Source: Hoeflea sp.
GTDB taxonomy: Bacteria > Pseudomonadota > Alphaproteobacteria > Rhizobiales > Rhizobiaceae
Length of the DNA: 64,000 nucleotides
Assembly (NCBI GenBank): GCA_020637795.1
Contig: JACKJT010000002.1
Location: forward strand, 930,001-994,000
Direction of reading: 5' to 3'
Each line of letters opens with the position of its first letter. The first letter of the stretch is position 1. Below, one piece after another: positions 9,398 through 18,399 of the stretch. The notes under the pieces are model-generated. The model was not told the origin of the DNA. It made no database searches and saw nothing but the letters and a program-made list of their open reading frames with translations. Made by a program: the position numbers and the translations under genes.

Positions 9398-10312
9398 ATG
9401 GCCCTCATGACACGCACATTCCCTCTCAACGGCAGCGTCAATATCCCAGCTGTCGGATTCGGCACCTATCTGGTTTCAAGCGAGGATGCGCCCAGGGCAG
9501 TCCAGTCTGCCATCGAGTGCGGCTACCGCCACATTGACACGGCATCGGGCTACCGGAATGAGGCAGCGGTTGGCGAGGGTATTCGGGCCGGCCTGGCATC
9601 GACCGGCCTGTCGCGGAAGGACATTTTCGTGACAACCAAGCTCTGGCCCGGCAATCCGGCATGGGGAGATGCGCCAAGGACCCATGACCAGACCATCGCC
9701 GAGTGCGAAGCAAGCCTCGACAAGCTCGGCCTGGACTATGTGGACCTCTACCTGATCCATGCGCCCTATGGCGGACCGAAACGGCTTTCCCAGTGGCGCG
9801 CGCTCATCGAATTGCAGAAGGCGGGCAAGGCACGGTCCATCGGCGTCAGCAATTTCAACCGGTCCCATCTTGAAGAAATCCGGGCGGCCGGGCTTCAGAC
9901 ACCCGACGCCAACCAGATCGAACTGCATCCATGGTCACAGAAGCCGGAACTGCTCGCCTACATGGCCGAAAACAAAATCGCGCCGATCGCCTACAGCAGC
10001 CTTGTGCCGCTTTCCACATGGCGCACCGAAGAGGGACAGGCCAGCGCCAAGACCGATGAGATGAAAGCCGACAGTGGCGTGTTCACGGACATGGTACGGA
10101 AATACGGTGTTACCGAAGCCCAGTTTCTGCTTCGCTGGGGTATCCAGAACGGCTATGCCGTGTTGCCCAAGAGCCTCAATGTCGAACGCATGAAGCAGAA
10201 CATCGATCTCGACGGATTCGAAATCGAGGACTCCGACATGAAGGCCATACGGGCATTGGACAGGGGCCAGGGCGTTGCCTGGGCGACCGGCGACCCGAGC
10301 GCCGCGGCGTGA
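9398..10312 (+). CDS. aldo/keto reductase (2,5-diketogluconate reductase/DkgA-like)
   Basis: A 304-residue NADPH-dependent aldo-keto reductase. The catalytic tetrad is visible: Asp and Tyr in RHIDTASGYRNE, Lys in FVTTKLWP and His in DLYLIHAPYGG. The cofactor end shows GVSNFN and LPKSLNVERMKQN. The start at 9398 is chosen because GGAG (9388-9391) lies six bases before it; ATGs at 9368 and 9392 are worse placed. It is divergent from an AraC_N regulator across 163 bases, which suggests aldehyde-responsive control. The natural substrate is unknown. Confidence 0.9.
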   Translation: MALMTRTFPLNGSVNIPAVGFGTYLVSSEDAPRAVQSAIECGYRHIDTASGYRNEAAVGEGIRAGLASTGLSRKDIFVTTKLWPGNPAWGDAPRTHDQTIAECEASLDKLGLDYVDLYLIHAPYGGPKRLSQWRALIELQKAGKARSIGVSNFNRSHLEEIRAAGLQTPDANQIELHPWSQKPELLAYMAENKIAPIAYSSLVPLSTWRTEEGQASAKTDEMKADSGVFTDMVRKYGVTEAQFLLRWGIQNGYAVLPKSLNVERMKQNIDLDGFEIEDSDMKAIRALDRGQGVAWATGDPSAAA

Positions 10313-10394
10313 TACAACGCCGGAGCAATCAAAGCCGACGCGGGCGTTGTTTCGGGCAGGCAAGCGCGTGGGATGAAAACACCGGGGAGACCTC

Positions 10395-12275
10395 ATGACC
10401 GCCGAATTCATGTTCATCACTTTCACATTGTTTCTGGCAGGCATGATTGCCGTACCGCTCGCCTCGCGTTTCGGGCTCGGTTCGGTACTGGGTTATCTGA
10501 TAGCCGGAATTGCCATCGGCCCGGTCCTGCACTGGGCCGGTGTCGACGTTGTCGCCCTGCAGCATTTCACCGAGTTCGGCGTGGTCATGATGCTGTTCCT
10601 GATTGGCCTGGAAATGCAGCCCAAGGTGCTTTGGGCCATGCGGTCGAAGATCTTCCTGATGGGCGGCTTGCAGGTCGGCCTGACAGCCCTGGCGGTCATG
10701 GCCGTCGCCATGATGTTCGGGCTTTCCTGGACCATTGCGCTCGCAATCGGCCTGATCTTTGCCCTGTCGTCAACGGCCATCGTTACCCAGACCCTCAATG
10801 AAAAGGGACTGATGAAGAGCGATGGCGGACAGGCGAGCTTCGCGGTGCTTCTGTTTCAGGATATCGCCGTCATACCCATGCTTGCATTGATCCCGCTTCT
10901 GGCACTGAGCGAATTGAGGGAAGCGCTGTCTCACGGGGGCGACCATGGAGGCGGGCATGGCGAGGCAGCATTGAATCTCAATCTGGTCGAGGGATTGCCC
11001 GGCTGGCAGACCGCGTTGATTACCCTAGCTGCCATCGGCCTGGTCATCGTCGCCGGCCGGTACCTGACGGGACCAGTATTCCGCTATATTGCCCGCGCCC
11101 GGCTGCGTGAACTGTTCGTCAGCACCGCACTGATGATCGTCGTCGGCATCGCGCTGCTGATGACGATGGTCGGGCTGTCGCCCGCGCTTGGCACCTTTCT
11201 GGCGGGCGTCGTCATGGCCAACAGCGAATACCGGCATGAACTGGAAAGCGACATCGCTCCCTTTAAGGGCATTTTCCTCGGCGTGTTCTTTATCACGGTG
11301 GGCGCCAGCATCGATTTTGCGCTCCTGGGGGAAAACCTCGCCTTGATCGTCGGCCTGACCCTGGGCCTGATCCTGCTCAAGTGCATTGTGATGCTGGTGC
11401 TTGGCCGGACCTTCAAGCTTGCCGGCGGCGACAAGTGGCTGTTCGCGCTCGGCCTTGCGCAGGCTGGCGAATTCGGTTTCGTGCTGGTCTCCTTCACCGT
11501 CGCCAACGCGGTCGTGCCCGCGCCGATTGCCGACCTGCTCCTGCTTGTCATTGCGATGTCGATGTTGCTCACCCCCGCCCTGTTCATCCTCTATGACAGG
11601 CTGATTGCACCGCGGTATTCCCGCCAGCAGGAACGTGAAGCCGACGAAATTGCCGATGAGTCCGGCATCATCATCGCCGGCCACGGCAGGTTTGGCGGCA
11701 TCGTCAATCGGGCATTGCGGGCGGCCGACTACGAAACCACGGTGATCGATTACAGCAATGATCAGCTGAAGATGCTGCGCCGCTTTCGCCTCAGTGCCTA
11801 TTACGGTGACGCAACCCGGCCGGATTTGCTCCATGCCGCCGGTATTGAAAACGCCAGGGTGCTTGTGATCGCCATCGACAACAAGGAAGCGACAACGGAA
11901 CTCGCCCGCCACATGCACGAGCATCATCCCCACGTGCACGTCGTCGCCCGCGCCATCGACCGCTGGCACGTCTATGAGCTCTGGTCCGTCGGTTGCCGTG
12001 ACATCATACGCGAAACCTATGACAGCTCGATCCGCGCGGCACGTTCCACCTTCGAGGCGCTCGGCCATTCACGTGAAAAGGCCGAAAGGCTTGTCGGCGT
12101 GTTCGAGGCCTTTGACCGAAAGACGATGCTTCAAACGGCTGCGGCCTTCATCCAGAGCGAGGATCCGCATGCCGACGACAGCGAATTCTCCCGCCTGGTC
12201 GGTGAGAACCTGGACGGCTGGGAGGCCGAACTGAAGGCAAGCATGAAGAGTGCGTTGAAGGAGCCTGGGGCATGA
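10395..12275 (+). CDS. CPA2 family cation:proton antiporter with TrkA-N domain (KefB/C-like)
   Basis: A 626-residue membrane protein. Residues 1-~410 are a sodium/hydrogen exchanger fold with about 12-13 segments (LASRFGLGSVLGYLIAGIAIGP; ALSSTAIVTQTLNEKG; LGTFLAGVVMANSEYRHELESDIAPFKGIFLGVFF). A His/Gly-rich loop HGGDHGGGHGE sits near residue 180. From ~420 a Rossmann TrkA-N (RCK) domain begins with GHGRFG. This is the build of Kef-type potassium/proton antiporters. The gene stands alone; no KefF/KefG ancillary protein is adjacent. ATG 10395 follows GGGGAGA. Confidence 0.92.
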   Translation: MTAEFMFITFTLFLAGMIAVPLASRFGLGSVLGYLIAGIAIGPVLHWAGVDVVALQHFTEFGVVMMLFLIGLEMQPKVLWAMRSKIFLMGGLQVGLTALAVMAVAMMFGLSWTIALAIGLIFALSSTAIVTQTLNEKGLMKSDGGQASFAVLLFQDIAVIPMLALIPLLALSELREALSHGGDHGGGHGEAALNLNLVEGLPGWQTALITLAAIGLVIVAGRYLTGPVFRYIARARLRELFVSTALMIVVGIALLMTMVGLSPALGTFLAGVVMANSEYRHELESDIAPFKGIFLGVFFITVGASIDFALLGENLALIVGLTLGLILLKCIVMLVLGRTFKLAGGDKWLFALGLAQAGEFGFVLVSFTVANAVVPAPIADLLLLVIAMSMLLTPALFILYDRLIAPRYSRQQEREADEIADESGIIIAGHGRFGGIVNRALRAADYETTVIDYSNDQLKMLRRFRLSAYYGDATRPDLLHAAGIENARVLVIAIDNKEATTELARHMHEHHPHVHVVARAIDRWHVYELWSVGCRDIIRETYDSSIRAARSTFEALGHSREKAERLVGVFEAFDRKTMLQTAAAFIQSEDPHADDSEFSRLVGENLDGWEAELKASMKSALKEPGA

Positions 12276-12425
12276 TGCCGACAGAACCTCAGACGCAGAA
12301 GGCCGGGAACGTAGCCTGACGGCATGGTGTCTTGGCAACGGCAAGGGGTGAAGGCTACGCGGTGCTGTTGATGCGGTGATGGCTTCACTTCTATTGTAGA
12401 CAGCATTGTCACCGGGAAACCCGTA

Positions 12426-13118
12426 ATGCTCCAGACCATTGCTTTTGACGCCGACGACACACTTTGGGAAAACGAGCAGTTCTATCGTTTGACCGAGCAG
12501 GAATTCCGCGCGCTCCTGTCAGATCATGCCGACGGCGACCATCTTTCCGAACGTTTGCTGGCCGCCGAGAAGCGCAACCTGAAAACTTATGGGTTCGGCA
12601 TCAAGGGTTTCGTTCTGTCGATGATCGAAACCGCCATCGAAATCACCGACGGGCAGGTTCCGACCGAAACCATCGCAAAGATTCTCGCGATCGGCCGCGA
12701 TCTTCTCGGACACCCGATCGAACTGCTGGAAGGCGCGGGCGACGTGCTCGACACGCTGGCTGGCAGCTATAGCCTGATGCTGATCACGAAGGGGGACCTG
12801 TTCGACCAGGAACGCAAGATCGCCCAGTCAGGTCTCGCCGAAAAGTTTGCCGCCATCGATATAGTGCCGGACAAGAACGCCTCGGTCTACCGCCGGATAT
12901 TTGCCCGGAGAGGGACCGAGCCGGACAGCACGGCCATGGTCGGCAATTCGCTCAAGTCGGACATCGTTCCCGTGCTCGAGCTTGGCGCATGGGGCATCTT
13001 CGTCCCGCATGCCCTCACCTGGTCACTGGAACACGTCGAAGCACCCGTCGATCATCAACGGTTCAGGCAGATCGAAAACCTCAAGGTGCTGCCTGAGCTG
13101 CTATCCAGGCTGTCCTGA
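12426..13118 (+). CDS. HAD family hydrolase
   Basis: A 230-residue haloacid dehalogenase-like phosphatase. Motif I is AFDADDTLWENEQFY (nucleophile Asp near residue 9), motif II is MLITKGD, and motifs III/IV are MVGNSLKSDIVPVLELGAWGIFVPH. The cap between residues ~20 and 90 is helical. The substrate is probably a small phosphorylated metabolite, but nothing nearby identifies it. A short dyad CCCAGCG/CGCTGGG follows the stop without a T-run. Confidence 0.88.
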   Translation: MLQTIAFDADDTLWENEQFYRLTEQEFRALLSDHADGDHLSERLLAAEKRNLKTYGFGIKGFVLSMIETAIEITDGQVPTETIAKILAIGRDLLGHPIELLEGAGDVLDTLAGSYSLMLITKGDLFDQERKIAQSGLAEKFAAIDIVPDKNASVYRRIFARRGTEPDSTAMVGNSLKSDIVPVLELGAWGIFVPHALTWSLEHVEAPVDHQRFRQIENLKVLPELLSRLS

Positions 13119-13231
13119 GCCCCCCAGCGACCTCCATCTTCGCCGCTGGGACCCGGCCATGTGTTTATCGGCCGCCACGTCGGCTTCCGAGCAATGCCAG
13201 TGCAATTAGACTGCGAGTTCGGACGGTTCAG

Positions 13232-13259
13232 GCCTGAGCCCTTGTCCGCGGGCTCAGGC
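13232..13259. terminator. hairpin between convergent HAD and DmdA-like genes
   Basis: GCCTGAGCCC (13232-13241) pairs perfectly with GGGCTCAGGC (13250-13259) over an 8-base loop. The stem overlaps the stop codon of the minus-strand gene (13254-13256). It has no T-run on either side, so it may be a mRNA-end stabiliser or Rho-linked end rather than a strict intrinsic terminator. Confidence 0.45.
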
Positions 13260-14414
13260 GGCGGCAATCTTCTTCTGCGGATCGTAGAAGGGGCGCTCGA
13301 CAATGACGGCCCGTTCCGTTCCAGCCTCGTTGACAAGCCCTGTCCGGTTAACGACGTCGCATCGGGCGCCGAGAACGGCATGCTCGGCCCCGACCATGGC
13401 GAGCGCGATGTTTTGCTGCAGGCGCGGCGAATAGATGGCAGACGTGACCTTGCCGATGGTCACCCCATCCTTCCTGATCGGCCAGTATGAAGTGTTCGGG
13501 CCATTCAGCGGGCTACCCTCGATGACCAGGCCAACCTGCTTGCGGGCAACACCCTGCGCCTTGATGCGGCGCAGGGCGGCCTTGCCGATGAAATCCGCCT
13601 CGATGTCCAGGTTCACCAGCCGGTCCAGTCCCAGCTCAAACGGGTTGGTCTTGTTGTCCGCGTCCGCATGGTAGGACAGCATCCCGCCCTCGATCCGGCG
13701 AATGGAGGAAGTGTGCCCGGGCTTCAGACCGAAAGGCGCGCCCGCAGCCATGATCCTTTCCCACAATGCGTCACCATGGGCGCTGTCGCGCAGGTAGATC
13801 TCGTAACCCAGTTCACTGGACCAGCCGGTGCGCGACACCACCAGGGGAATCCCGTCAAGCTCGACCTCGCGCATCCAGTAGTATTTCAGATCCATGATGC
13901 TGTCGCCGAACAGCGCCCGCATGATCTGACCCGACTTCGGCCCCTGCAATTGCAGCGGCGACACATCGGGCTCGTCGATGGTGACATCAAGGCCGGCATG
14001 GACCGCCACGCCTTGAGCCCAGAGCAGGATGTCGCTGTCTGCCAAAGAGATCCAGAAGTGGTTCTCTCCCAGGCGCAGCAGGATCGGATCATTCAGCAGG
14101 CCGCCATCGGCGTTGGTAATCAGAATGTACTTGCACTGTCCCACGGCCATCTTGGAAAGATCGCGCGAGGTCAGCATCTGGACGAATTTCGCCGCATCCG
14201 GTCCGGTGATCTCCACCTGGCGCTCGACTGCCACGTCGCACAGGATCGCGTCGTTCACGAGGTTCCAGAAGTTCTGCTCGGGATCGCCGAAATCGCGCGG
14301 GATATACATGTGATTGTAGACTGAAAACCCCTTGGCGCCCCACCGCACGGTGGCGTCGAAATAGGGGGACTTGCGGATCTGCGTGCCGAAACCGAAATCG
14401 TCTGCATTCATCAT
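13254..14414 (-). CDS. GcvT-family demethylase, DmdA-like
   Basis: A 386-residue folate-binding GcvT-fold protein. The order and spelling of motifs resemble dimethylsulfoniopropionate demethylase DmdA more than glycine-cleavage T protein: KGFSVYNHMYIP, LCDVAVERQVEITGPDA, QCKYILITNADGGLLNDP, SLADSDILLWAQG, EPDVSPLQLQGPKSG and SRTGWSSELGYEIYL. DmdA moves a methyl group from DMSP to tetrahydrofolate. Other GcvT-fold demethylases (dimethylglycine, aromatic methyl ethers) are possible, and I cannot confirm substrate residues. An Lrp-type regulator lies upstream on the same strand (gap 160 bases). No DmdBC genes are in the window. Confidence 0.75.
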   Translation of the reverse strand: MMNADDFGFGTQIRKSPYFDATVRWGAKGFSVYNHMYIPRDFGDPEQNFWNLVNDAILCDVAVERQVEITGPDAAKFVQMLTSRDLSKMAVGQCKYILITNADGGLLNDPILLRLGENHFWISLADSDILLWAQGVAVHAGLDVTIDEPDVSPLQLQGPKSGQIMRALFGDSIMDLKYYWMREVELDGIPLVVSRTGWSSELGYEIYLRDSAHGDALWERIMAAGAPFGLKPGHTSSIRRIEGGMLSYHADADNKTNPFELGLDRLVNLDIEADFIGKAALRRIKAQGVARKQVGLVIEGSPLNGPNTSYWPIRKDGVTIGKVTSAIYSPRLQQNIALAMVGAEHAVLGARCDVVNRTGLVNEAGTERAVIVERPFYDPQKKIAAA

Positions 14415-14574
14415 TGTCTTCGACCTTTTCTAAATGGCCAAACTGGCCCTGTGGCGCCCGAAATCTGACGACTATTTAGTCCTGGTCGAGGCGTGTATGT
14501 GGACTGAAAAAAGGCACCGCGAAGTCTGAACGGACTGTTCTTCCGGCCACCGATGGGCTGATTGGTCGGATGCG

Positions 14575-15066
14575 TCAGGAGCGGCCCGTGGCCGCCAGTT
14601 TTACAAGGTTCGGCTTGCTTGATTTGACCTGCCGGGTCGCGATGTAGGTCATGTACCGGTCAATCCCGAGCTCGGCCGTCAACAGGGTCTCCATCAAGGC
14701 CTGAAACGCTGCCAGATTGGGGGTGATCGTTACCATCACATAATCCATTCCACCGCCGGTAGCGACGCAATCGATGATCTCGTCGAGAGACCTGACAAGG
14801 GCCTCGAAGCGCTCGAAATCCGCCTTTCGGTGATGCGTCAGCGAAATGGTCACGACAACCTGGGTAAAATCGACAATCCGGTCCAGCGCGATATCCGCAT
14901 GGTATCCGCGAATGAACCCGGCTGCCTTCAGCCGATCCAGGCGGGCCCAGCAGGGTGTGGCTGAAATGTTGGCGATCTCTGCAAGTCTGGTCTTGCTCAG
15001 TTGCCCATGCTGCTGGATCGCGCTGAGAATCCGGATGTCCGTGCTATCAAGACCAAACTTTTTCAT
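14575..15066 (-). CDS. Lrp/AsnC family transcriptional regulator
   Basis: A 163-residue Lrp/AsnC protein. The N-terminal winged helix-turn-helix reads LDSTDIRILSAIQQHGQLSKTRLAEIANISATPCWARLDRLKAAGFI. The C-terminal RAM effector domain includes FTQVVVTISLTHHRKADFERFEAL and CVATGGGMDYVMVTITPN. ATG 15066 (MKKFGLDS) fits the family start better than the 15-residue longer open frame. It precedes the DmdA-like gene on the same strand and may regulate it in response to an amino acid or methylated osmolyte (inference). Confidence 0.88.
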   Translation of the reverse strand: MKKFGLDSTDIRILSAIQQHGQLSKTRLAEIANISATPCWARLDRLKAAGFIRGYHADIALDRIVDFTQVVVTISLTHHRKADFERFEALVRSLDEIIDCVATGGGMDYVMVTITPNLAAFQALMETLLTAELGIDRYMTYIATRQVKSSKPNLVKLAATGRS

Positions 15067-15376
15067 CAGCTCAAACTTTCGCCGCACCCTCCGGTGCCAT
15101 GGAAACAGCAAGCTACAGTCTTCTATACAAAGGTCTTCTTAGGTCATGCGTGTCGAGCGTGCACCCGGTTTTGCGACACCCTCCGGCACAACCGCGTCGG
15201 GCTCCGGCTGCGACAAGCATTTTCGCATCATCGGTCAGATGACCCGCAATGCTCACCCGTCCACGCAGCCAGGACATCGCGAATGATCTGAAAGGCCGTC
15301 GCCGCTCAGCCCCTTGAACAGGGAGCAGCCGGGACGGATGGCCACTTGCCGGCCAATCGAGCCGCAGCCCCTGCTC
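15067..15376. other. intergenic, no gene seen
   Basis: About 310 bases between the Lrp start and the end of the MaoC-phosphotransacetylase gene. Short open frames here do not resemble proteins. It should hold the Lrp promoter; I see no convincing -35/-10 pair. Confidence 0.4.
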
Positions 15377-16783
15377 CTACCCCGGCAGCCCCAACGGCCT
15401 CAACCTGCGCCAGTGATAGAACACCTTGGCCAGCGCCGCCGAAACGATCCTCGCATCGACGGTGTCGGAGCGGCTGGTCAGCATGATCGGGACGCGGGCA
15501 CCCAGTGCAATGCCGGCGGAGGAGGCGCCGGCGAGGTGGATCAGCTGCTTGGCGATCATGTTGCCACTCTCGAGATTGGGCGTGACCAGGATATCGGCAT
15601 GGCCCGCCACGTCGGAGACGATGCCCTTGGCGGCGACGGCTGCGGGCGAGATCGCGTTGTCGAAGGCGAGCGGCCCGTCGACCTTGCCGCCAACGATCTG
15701 GCCGCGGTCGTGCATCTTGCAGATCGCGGCTGCGAGCAGCGTCGAGGGCAGCTTGCCGGTCACGGTTTCCACCGCCGAGAGCAGCGCCACCAGCGGCGTC
15801 TCGACGCCGATGGCGATGGCGAGATCGATGGCGTTCTGCACGATGTCTTTCAGAGCTTCGAGATCGGGCGAGATGTTGATCGCCGCATCGGTGACAAACA
15901 GCGTCCGGTCCTGCCCCGGCACGTCGAGCGCGAAGACATGGGAGAGCCGCCGCTCGGTTCTCAGCCCCTTGGTCTTGTCGAGCACCGCCAGGAGAAGTTC
16001 GTCGGTGTGCAGCTTGCCCTTCATTAGCGCGCCGGCGCGGCCCGCGTGCACCAGCGCCACGGCCACTTCCGCCGCCGCGTGGCTGTGCGGCGCGTCGACG
16101 ATCTCGAGCCCAGTGAGATCAAGCCCCGCCTGCTCCGCCGCGGCCGCGATCTTGGCCCTCGGCCCGACCAGCACCGGCGTGATCATGCCCTCGTCGCGCG
16201 CCGCCAGCGCCCCGCCGAGGCTCAGCGCATCGCAGGGGTGAACGATGGCCGTCAGCAGCGGATCGAGCGCCCTTGCTCGCTCGACCAGCGCGCCGAAGCG
16301 CACGCCCGGGGCCTTGAGGTGGGTGACCGGCATGCGGGCGATGCGCCGGCGGATCTTGGCTCGTGGCGCACGGACCTCGGCCTCACCCGACACGATCGTC
16401 TCGCCCTCGGCATTCAGGCAGCTGCAATCGAGCGTGACGTGCCCCGTGCCCTTGTCGATGCCGGTGACTTCGACACGCACTGTGATGTGGTCGCCGACAT
16501 TGACCGGCCGGTGGAATTTCAGCGTCTGCCCCAGGTGCACGGTGCCGGGGCCGGGCAACCGTGTTGCCAGCACCGCGGAGATCATCGTGCCCGCCCACAT
16601 GCCGTGCACAATCCCCTGCGTCAGTTCCGGGCCTTCCTCCTCACCCTCTTCCAGGTTTGCCGGATTGACGTCCGCGGACACCGTGGCGAACATGGCGATG
16701 TCGGGATGGGTCAGCACCCGTTCAATTTCGGCGCGGTCCCCGACGGTAATTTCGTCGACGGTGCGGTTTTCGATCAGATCCAT
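15377..16783 (-). CDS. bifunctional enoyl-CoA hydratase (MaoC)/phosphate acetyltransferase
   Basis: A 468-residue fusion. Residues ~1-150 are a MaoC-type hotdog domain (HGMWAGTMISAVLATRLPGPGTVHLGQTLKFHRPVNVGDHITVRVEV). From ~165 onward is a phosphotransacetylase/phosphotransbutyrylase domain (VHPCDALSLGGALAARDEGMITPVLVGP; LMKGKLHTDELLLAVLDK; RLSHVFALDVPG; DAAINISPDLEALKDI). It should exchange acyl-CoA and acyl-phosphate and may also hydrate enoyl-CoA. Relatives usually sit beside acetate kinase, which is absent here. ATG 16783 has no near rival. Confidence 0.9.
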   Translation of the reverse strand: MDLIENRTVDEITVGDRAEIERVLTHPDIAMFATVSADVNPANLEEGEEEGPELTQGIVHGMWAGTMISAVLATRLPGPGTVHLGQTLKFHRPVNVGDHITVRVEVTGIDKGTGHVTLDCSCLNAEGETIVSGEAEVRAPRAKIRRRIARMPVTHLKAPGVRFGALVERARALDPLLTAIVHPCDALSLGGALAARDEGMITPVLVGPRAKIAAAAEQAGLDLTGLEIVDAPHSHAAAEVAVALVHAGRAGALMKGKLHTDELLLAVLDKTKGLRTERRLSHVFALDVPGQDRTLFVTDAAINISPDLEALKDIVQNAIDLAIAIGVETPLVALLSAVETVTGKLPSTLLAAAICKMHDRGQIVGGKVDGPLAFDNAISPAAVAAKGIVSDVAGHADILVTPNLESGNMIAKQLIHLAGASSAGIALGARVPIMLTSRSDTVDARIVSAALAKVFYHWRRLRPLGLPG

Positions 16784-17027
16784 TCAGACACTCCAAAGAC
16801 GCTTGGTTCGGCCGCAACCGGTGACAGGCCCGGAGACGGGCCTTGCAGACCGGCCGTTCCGGCCAGGTTCGATTGCGGACCCGGATGGCAGCGAACTTGC
16901 CCCAGCAGTGTAACAGACACAAGACACCGGGCCCGCCGCGACCCGGTTTTCGGCACGGTCGCCGGCGGGAACACTCGGAGCCGGGATCGGGCATCCGGTC
17001 GCAGCCGGAACCGGCCCGCAGAAAGGC
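16784..17027. other. intergenic, promoter region of the MaoC-PTA gene
   Basis: About 244 GC-rich bases between the terminator of the cytochrome b561 unit and the MaoC-PTA start. The open frames here are shadows. It must contain the MaoC-PTA promoter on the minus strand, but no consensus boxes stand out. Confidence 0.4.
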
Positions 17028-17065
17028 AAAAAAAGACCTGCCAGCGCGGCGGCAGCTGGCAGGTC
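17028..17065 (-). terminator. intrinsic terminator of the PepSY-cytochrome b561 unit
   Basis: On the minus strand GACCTGCCAGC (17065-17055) pairs perfectly with GCTGGCAGGTC (17045-17035) over a 9-base loop and is followed by seven T (17034-17028). It lies 32 bases after the cytochrome b561 stop codon. This is a textbook Rho-independent terminator. Confidence 0.93.
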
Positions 17066-17096
17066 GGCCCAAGCGTCGAGGGGGACGTGAGAACGC

Positions 17097-17678
17097 TCAG
17101 GCGATGTCGTCGGGTCCGGGGGCGCGCTTGCGGCCGGTGATCATGGCGCGGACAAGGTTCTCGCCATGCTCGAAGCCCGCGACAATGACCCCGCCGACAT
17201 GCAATCCGATCAGGCCGAGAGCGGCAAAGGCCGATGCCTCGTGCAACTCCTCGACCCATTCCACCCCCCAATAGGCATCGGTGGTCATCATGAAACCGGA
17301 GAGCGAGATGGCGGCGAGAACAAGCAGCAGGGCAATCACCATCGCTCCACCCGCCGGATTGTGCCCGAGATAGCGCCTTGCCTTCATCCGCACCGTGTCA
17401 GTGACAAATCCCGCCACGGTCGACGGCCGGTAGATGAACGAGGCAAATCGCGCGTGCCGCGACCCGACGAAACCCCAGATAACCCGAAAGCCGATCAGCC
17501 CGGCGATGACGTAGCCCGCCACCTCGTGCGGCTTCTGCCATTCATCGCCGGTCAGAAAGGCGAAGGTGAACAGGCCGACGAGCGACCAGTGGAAGATCCT
17601 GACCAGCGGGTCCCACACCCTGACGGTCGCCGGCGACTGGATGTCGCCGGTTTCCATCGCGGTCCTGGCCGTTGCCAT
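17097..17678 (-). CDS. cytochrome b561-type membrane protein
   Basis: A 193-residue di-heme cytochrome b (b561/hydrogenase b-subunit superfamily) with four membrane helices. Candidate heme ligands are His in RIFHWSLV, KPHEVAGY, EELHEAS and GLIGLHVGG. It would pass electrons between the quinone pool and a periplasmic partner. Its start overlaps the stop of the upstream PepSY gene by one base (TGATG), so the two are co-translated; the PepSY protein is a plausible partner. The unit is divergent from a two-component/lipid A locus. Confidence 0.88.
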   Translation of the reverse strand: MATARTAMETGDIQSPATVRVWDPLVRIFHWSLVGLFTFAFLTGDEWQKPHEVAGYVIAGLIGFRVIWGFVGSRHARFASFIYRPSTVAGFVTDTVRMKARRYLGHNPAGGAMVIALLLVLAAISLSGFMMTTDAYWGVEWVEELHEASAFAALGLIGLHVGGVIVAGFEHGENLVRAMITGRKRAPGPDDIA

Positions 17679-17950
17679 CAGTCGTTACCCGTGACGCTGA
17701 GGACCTCGCCGGTGCCGGGGTGGAAATAGATCTCGACGCGCTTGCCGTTCTTGTCCATCGCATAGGCTTCCATGCAGCCGTCTTCGGCCTTGATCGAGCG
17801 AACGTCATAGCCCAGTCCCTTGGCCTTTTCGGTAATGGCGGCGTCGCTCATCCACTGATCGCGCGGTACGTTCGGGCAGTCCTGCGAGGCGAACGCTGCG
17901 GCCGGGGCGATGGCAGTGAACAGGACGGCGGCGATAAGCGGTGTTTTCAT
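17678..17950 (-). CDS. small exported PepSY-domain protein
   Basis: A 90-residue protein with a signal peptide (MKTPLIAAVLFTAIAPAAAFA) and one PepSY-type repeat (SDAAITEKAKGLGYDVRSIKAEDGCMEAYAMDKNGKRVEIYFHPGTGEVLSV). Two cysteines, Cys25 (QDCPNV) and Cys59 (EDGCMEA), could form a disulfide. The start has AGGAG nearby. It is coupled to cytochrome b561 and divergent from a second PepSY gene 130 bases away. PepSY proteins often modulate proteases or sensors; here a role near the histidine kinase is inferred only from context. Confidence 0.85.
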   Translation of the reverse strand: MKTPLIAAVLFTAIAPAAAFASQDCPNVPRDQWMSDAAITEKAKGLGYDVRSIKAEDGCMEAYAMDKNGKRVEIYFHPGTGEVLSVTGND

Positions 17951-18080
17951 GCTATGTCTCCTTCGATAAAGCGGTATGGCCGTCTGGCCGTTGACGCTGG
18001 CTTTATCGCAGAGCCATCATGACAATCCGCTGATCGGGTCTGTCAGCGTTTTGTCATTTTCAAACAGCGATGCTGCAGTC

Positions 18081-18395
18081 ATGATCTCTAAAGTATATCC
18101 TCTCTTGCTGATTGCGGCCCTCGCGCTGGCGCCGGTTGCCGCCGTTGCCGATGATGATCATCGCAAACGCGACGATATCGACGCCGCGGTGAGGAAAGGC
18201 GAAATCCTGCAATTGTCGGAAATCCTCAAGCGGGTTAAACCGCAGATCGACGGCAAGATCCTGGAAATCGAATTCGAGAACAGCAAGAACAATCCGATCT
18301 ACGAGATCTATGTTCTCGACCGCAGCGGACACCGCCTCGAATACGAGGTCGACGCCCGGACCGCCAGAATCATCAGCTTTGAAGCCGACCATTGA
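18081..18395 (+). CDS. exported PepSY-domain protein
   Basis: A 104-residue protein with a signal peptide (MISKVYPLLLIAALALAPVAAVA) and a PepSY module (DDIDAAVRKGEILQLSEILKRVKPQIDGKILEIEFENSKNNPIYEIYVLDRSGHRLEYEVDARTARII). ATG 18081 is chosen because it begins the signal peptide. The response regulator starts four bases after its stop. PepSY genes are commonly the first gene of PhoP/PmrA-type operons and may report on the envelope to the kinase. Confidence 0.88.
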   Translation: MISKVYPLLLIAALALAPVAAVADDDHRKRDDIDAAVRKGEILQLSEILKRVKPQIDGKILEIEFENSKNNPIYEIYVLDRSGHRLEYEVDARTARIISFEADH

Positions 18396-18399
18396 TCCC

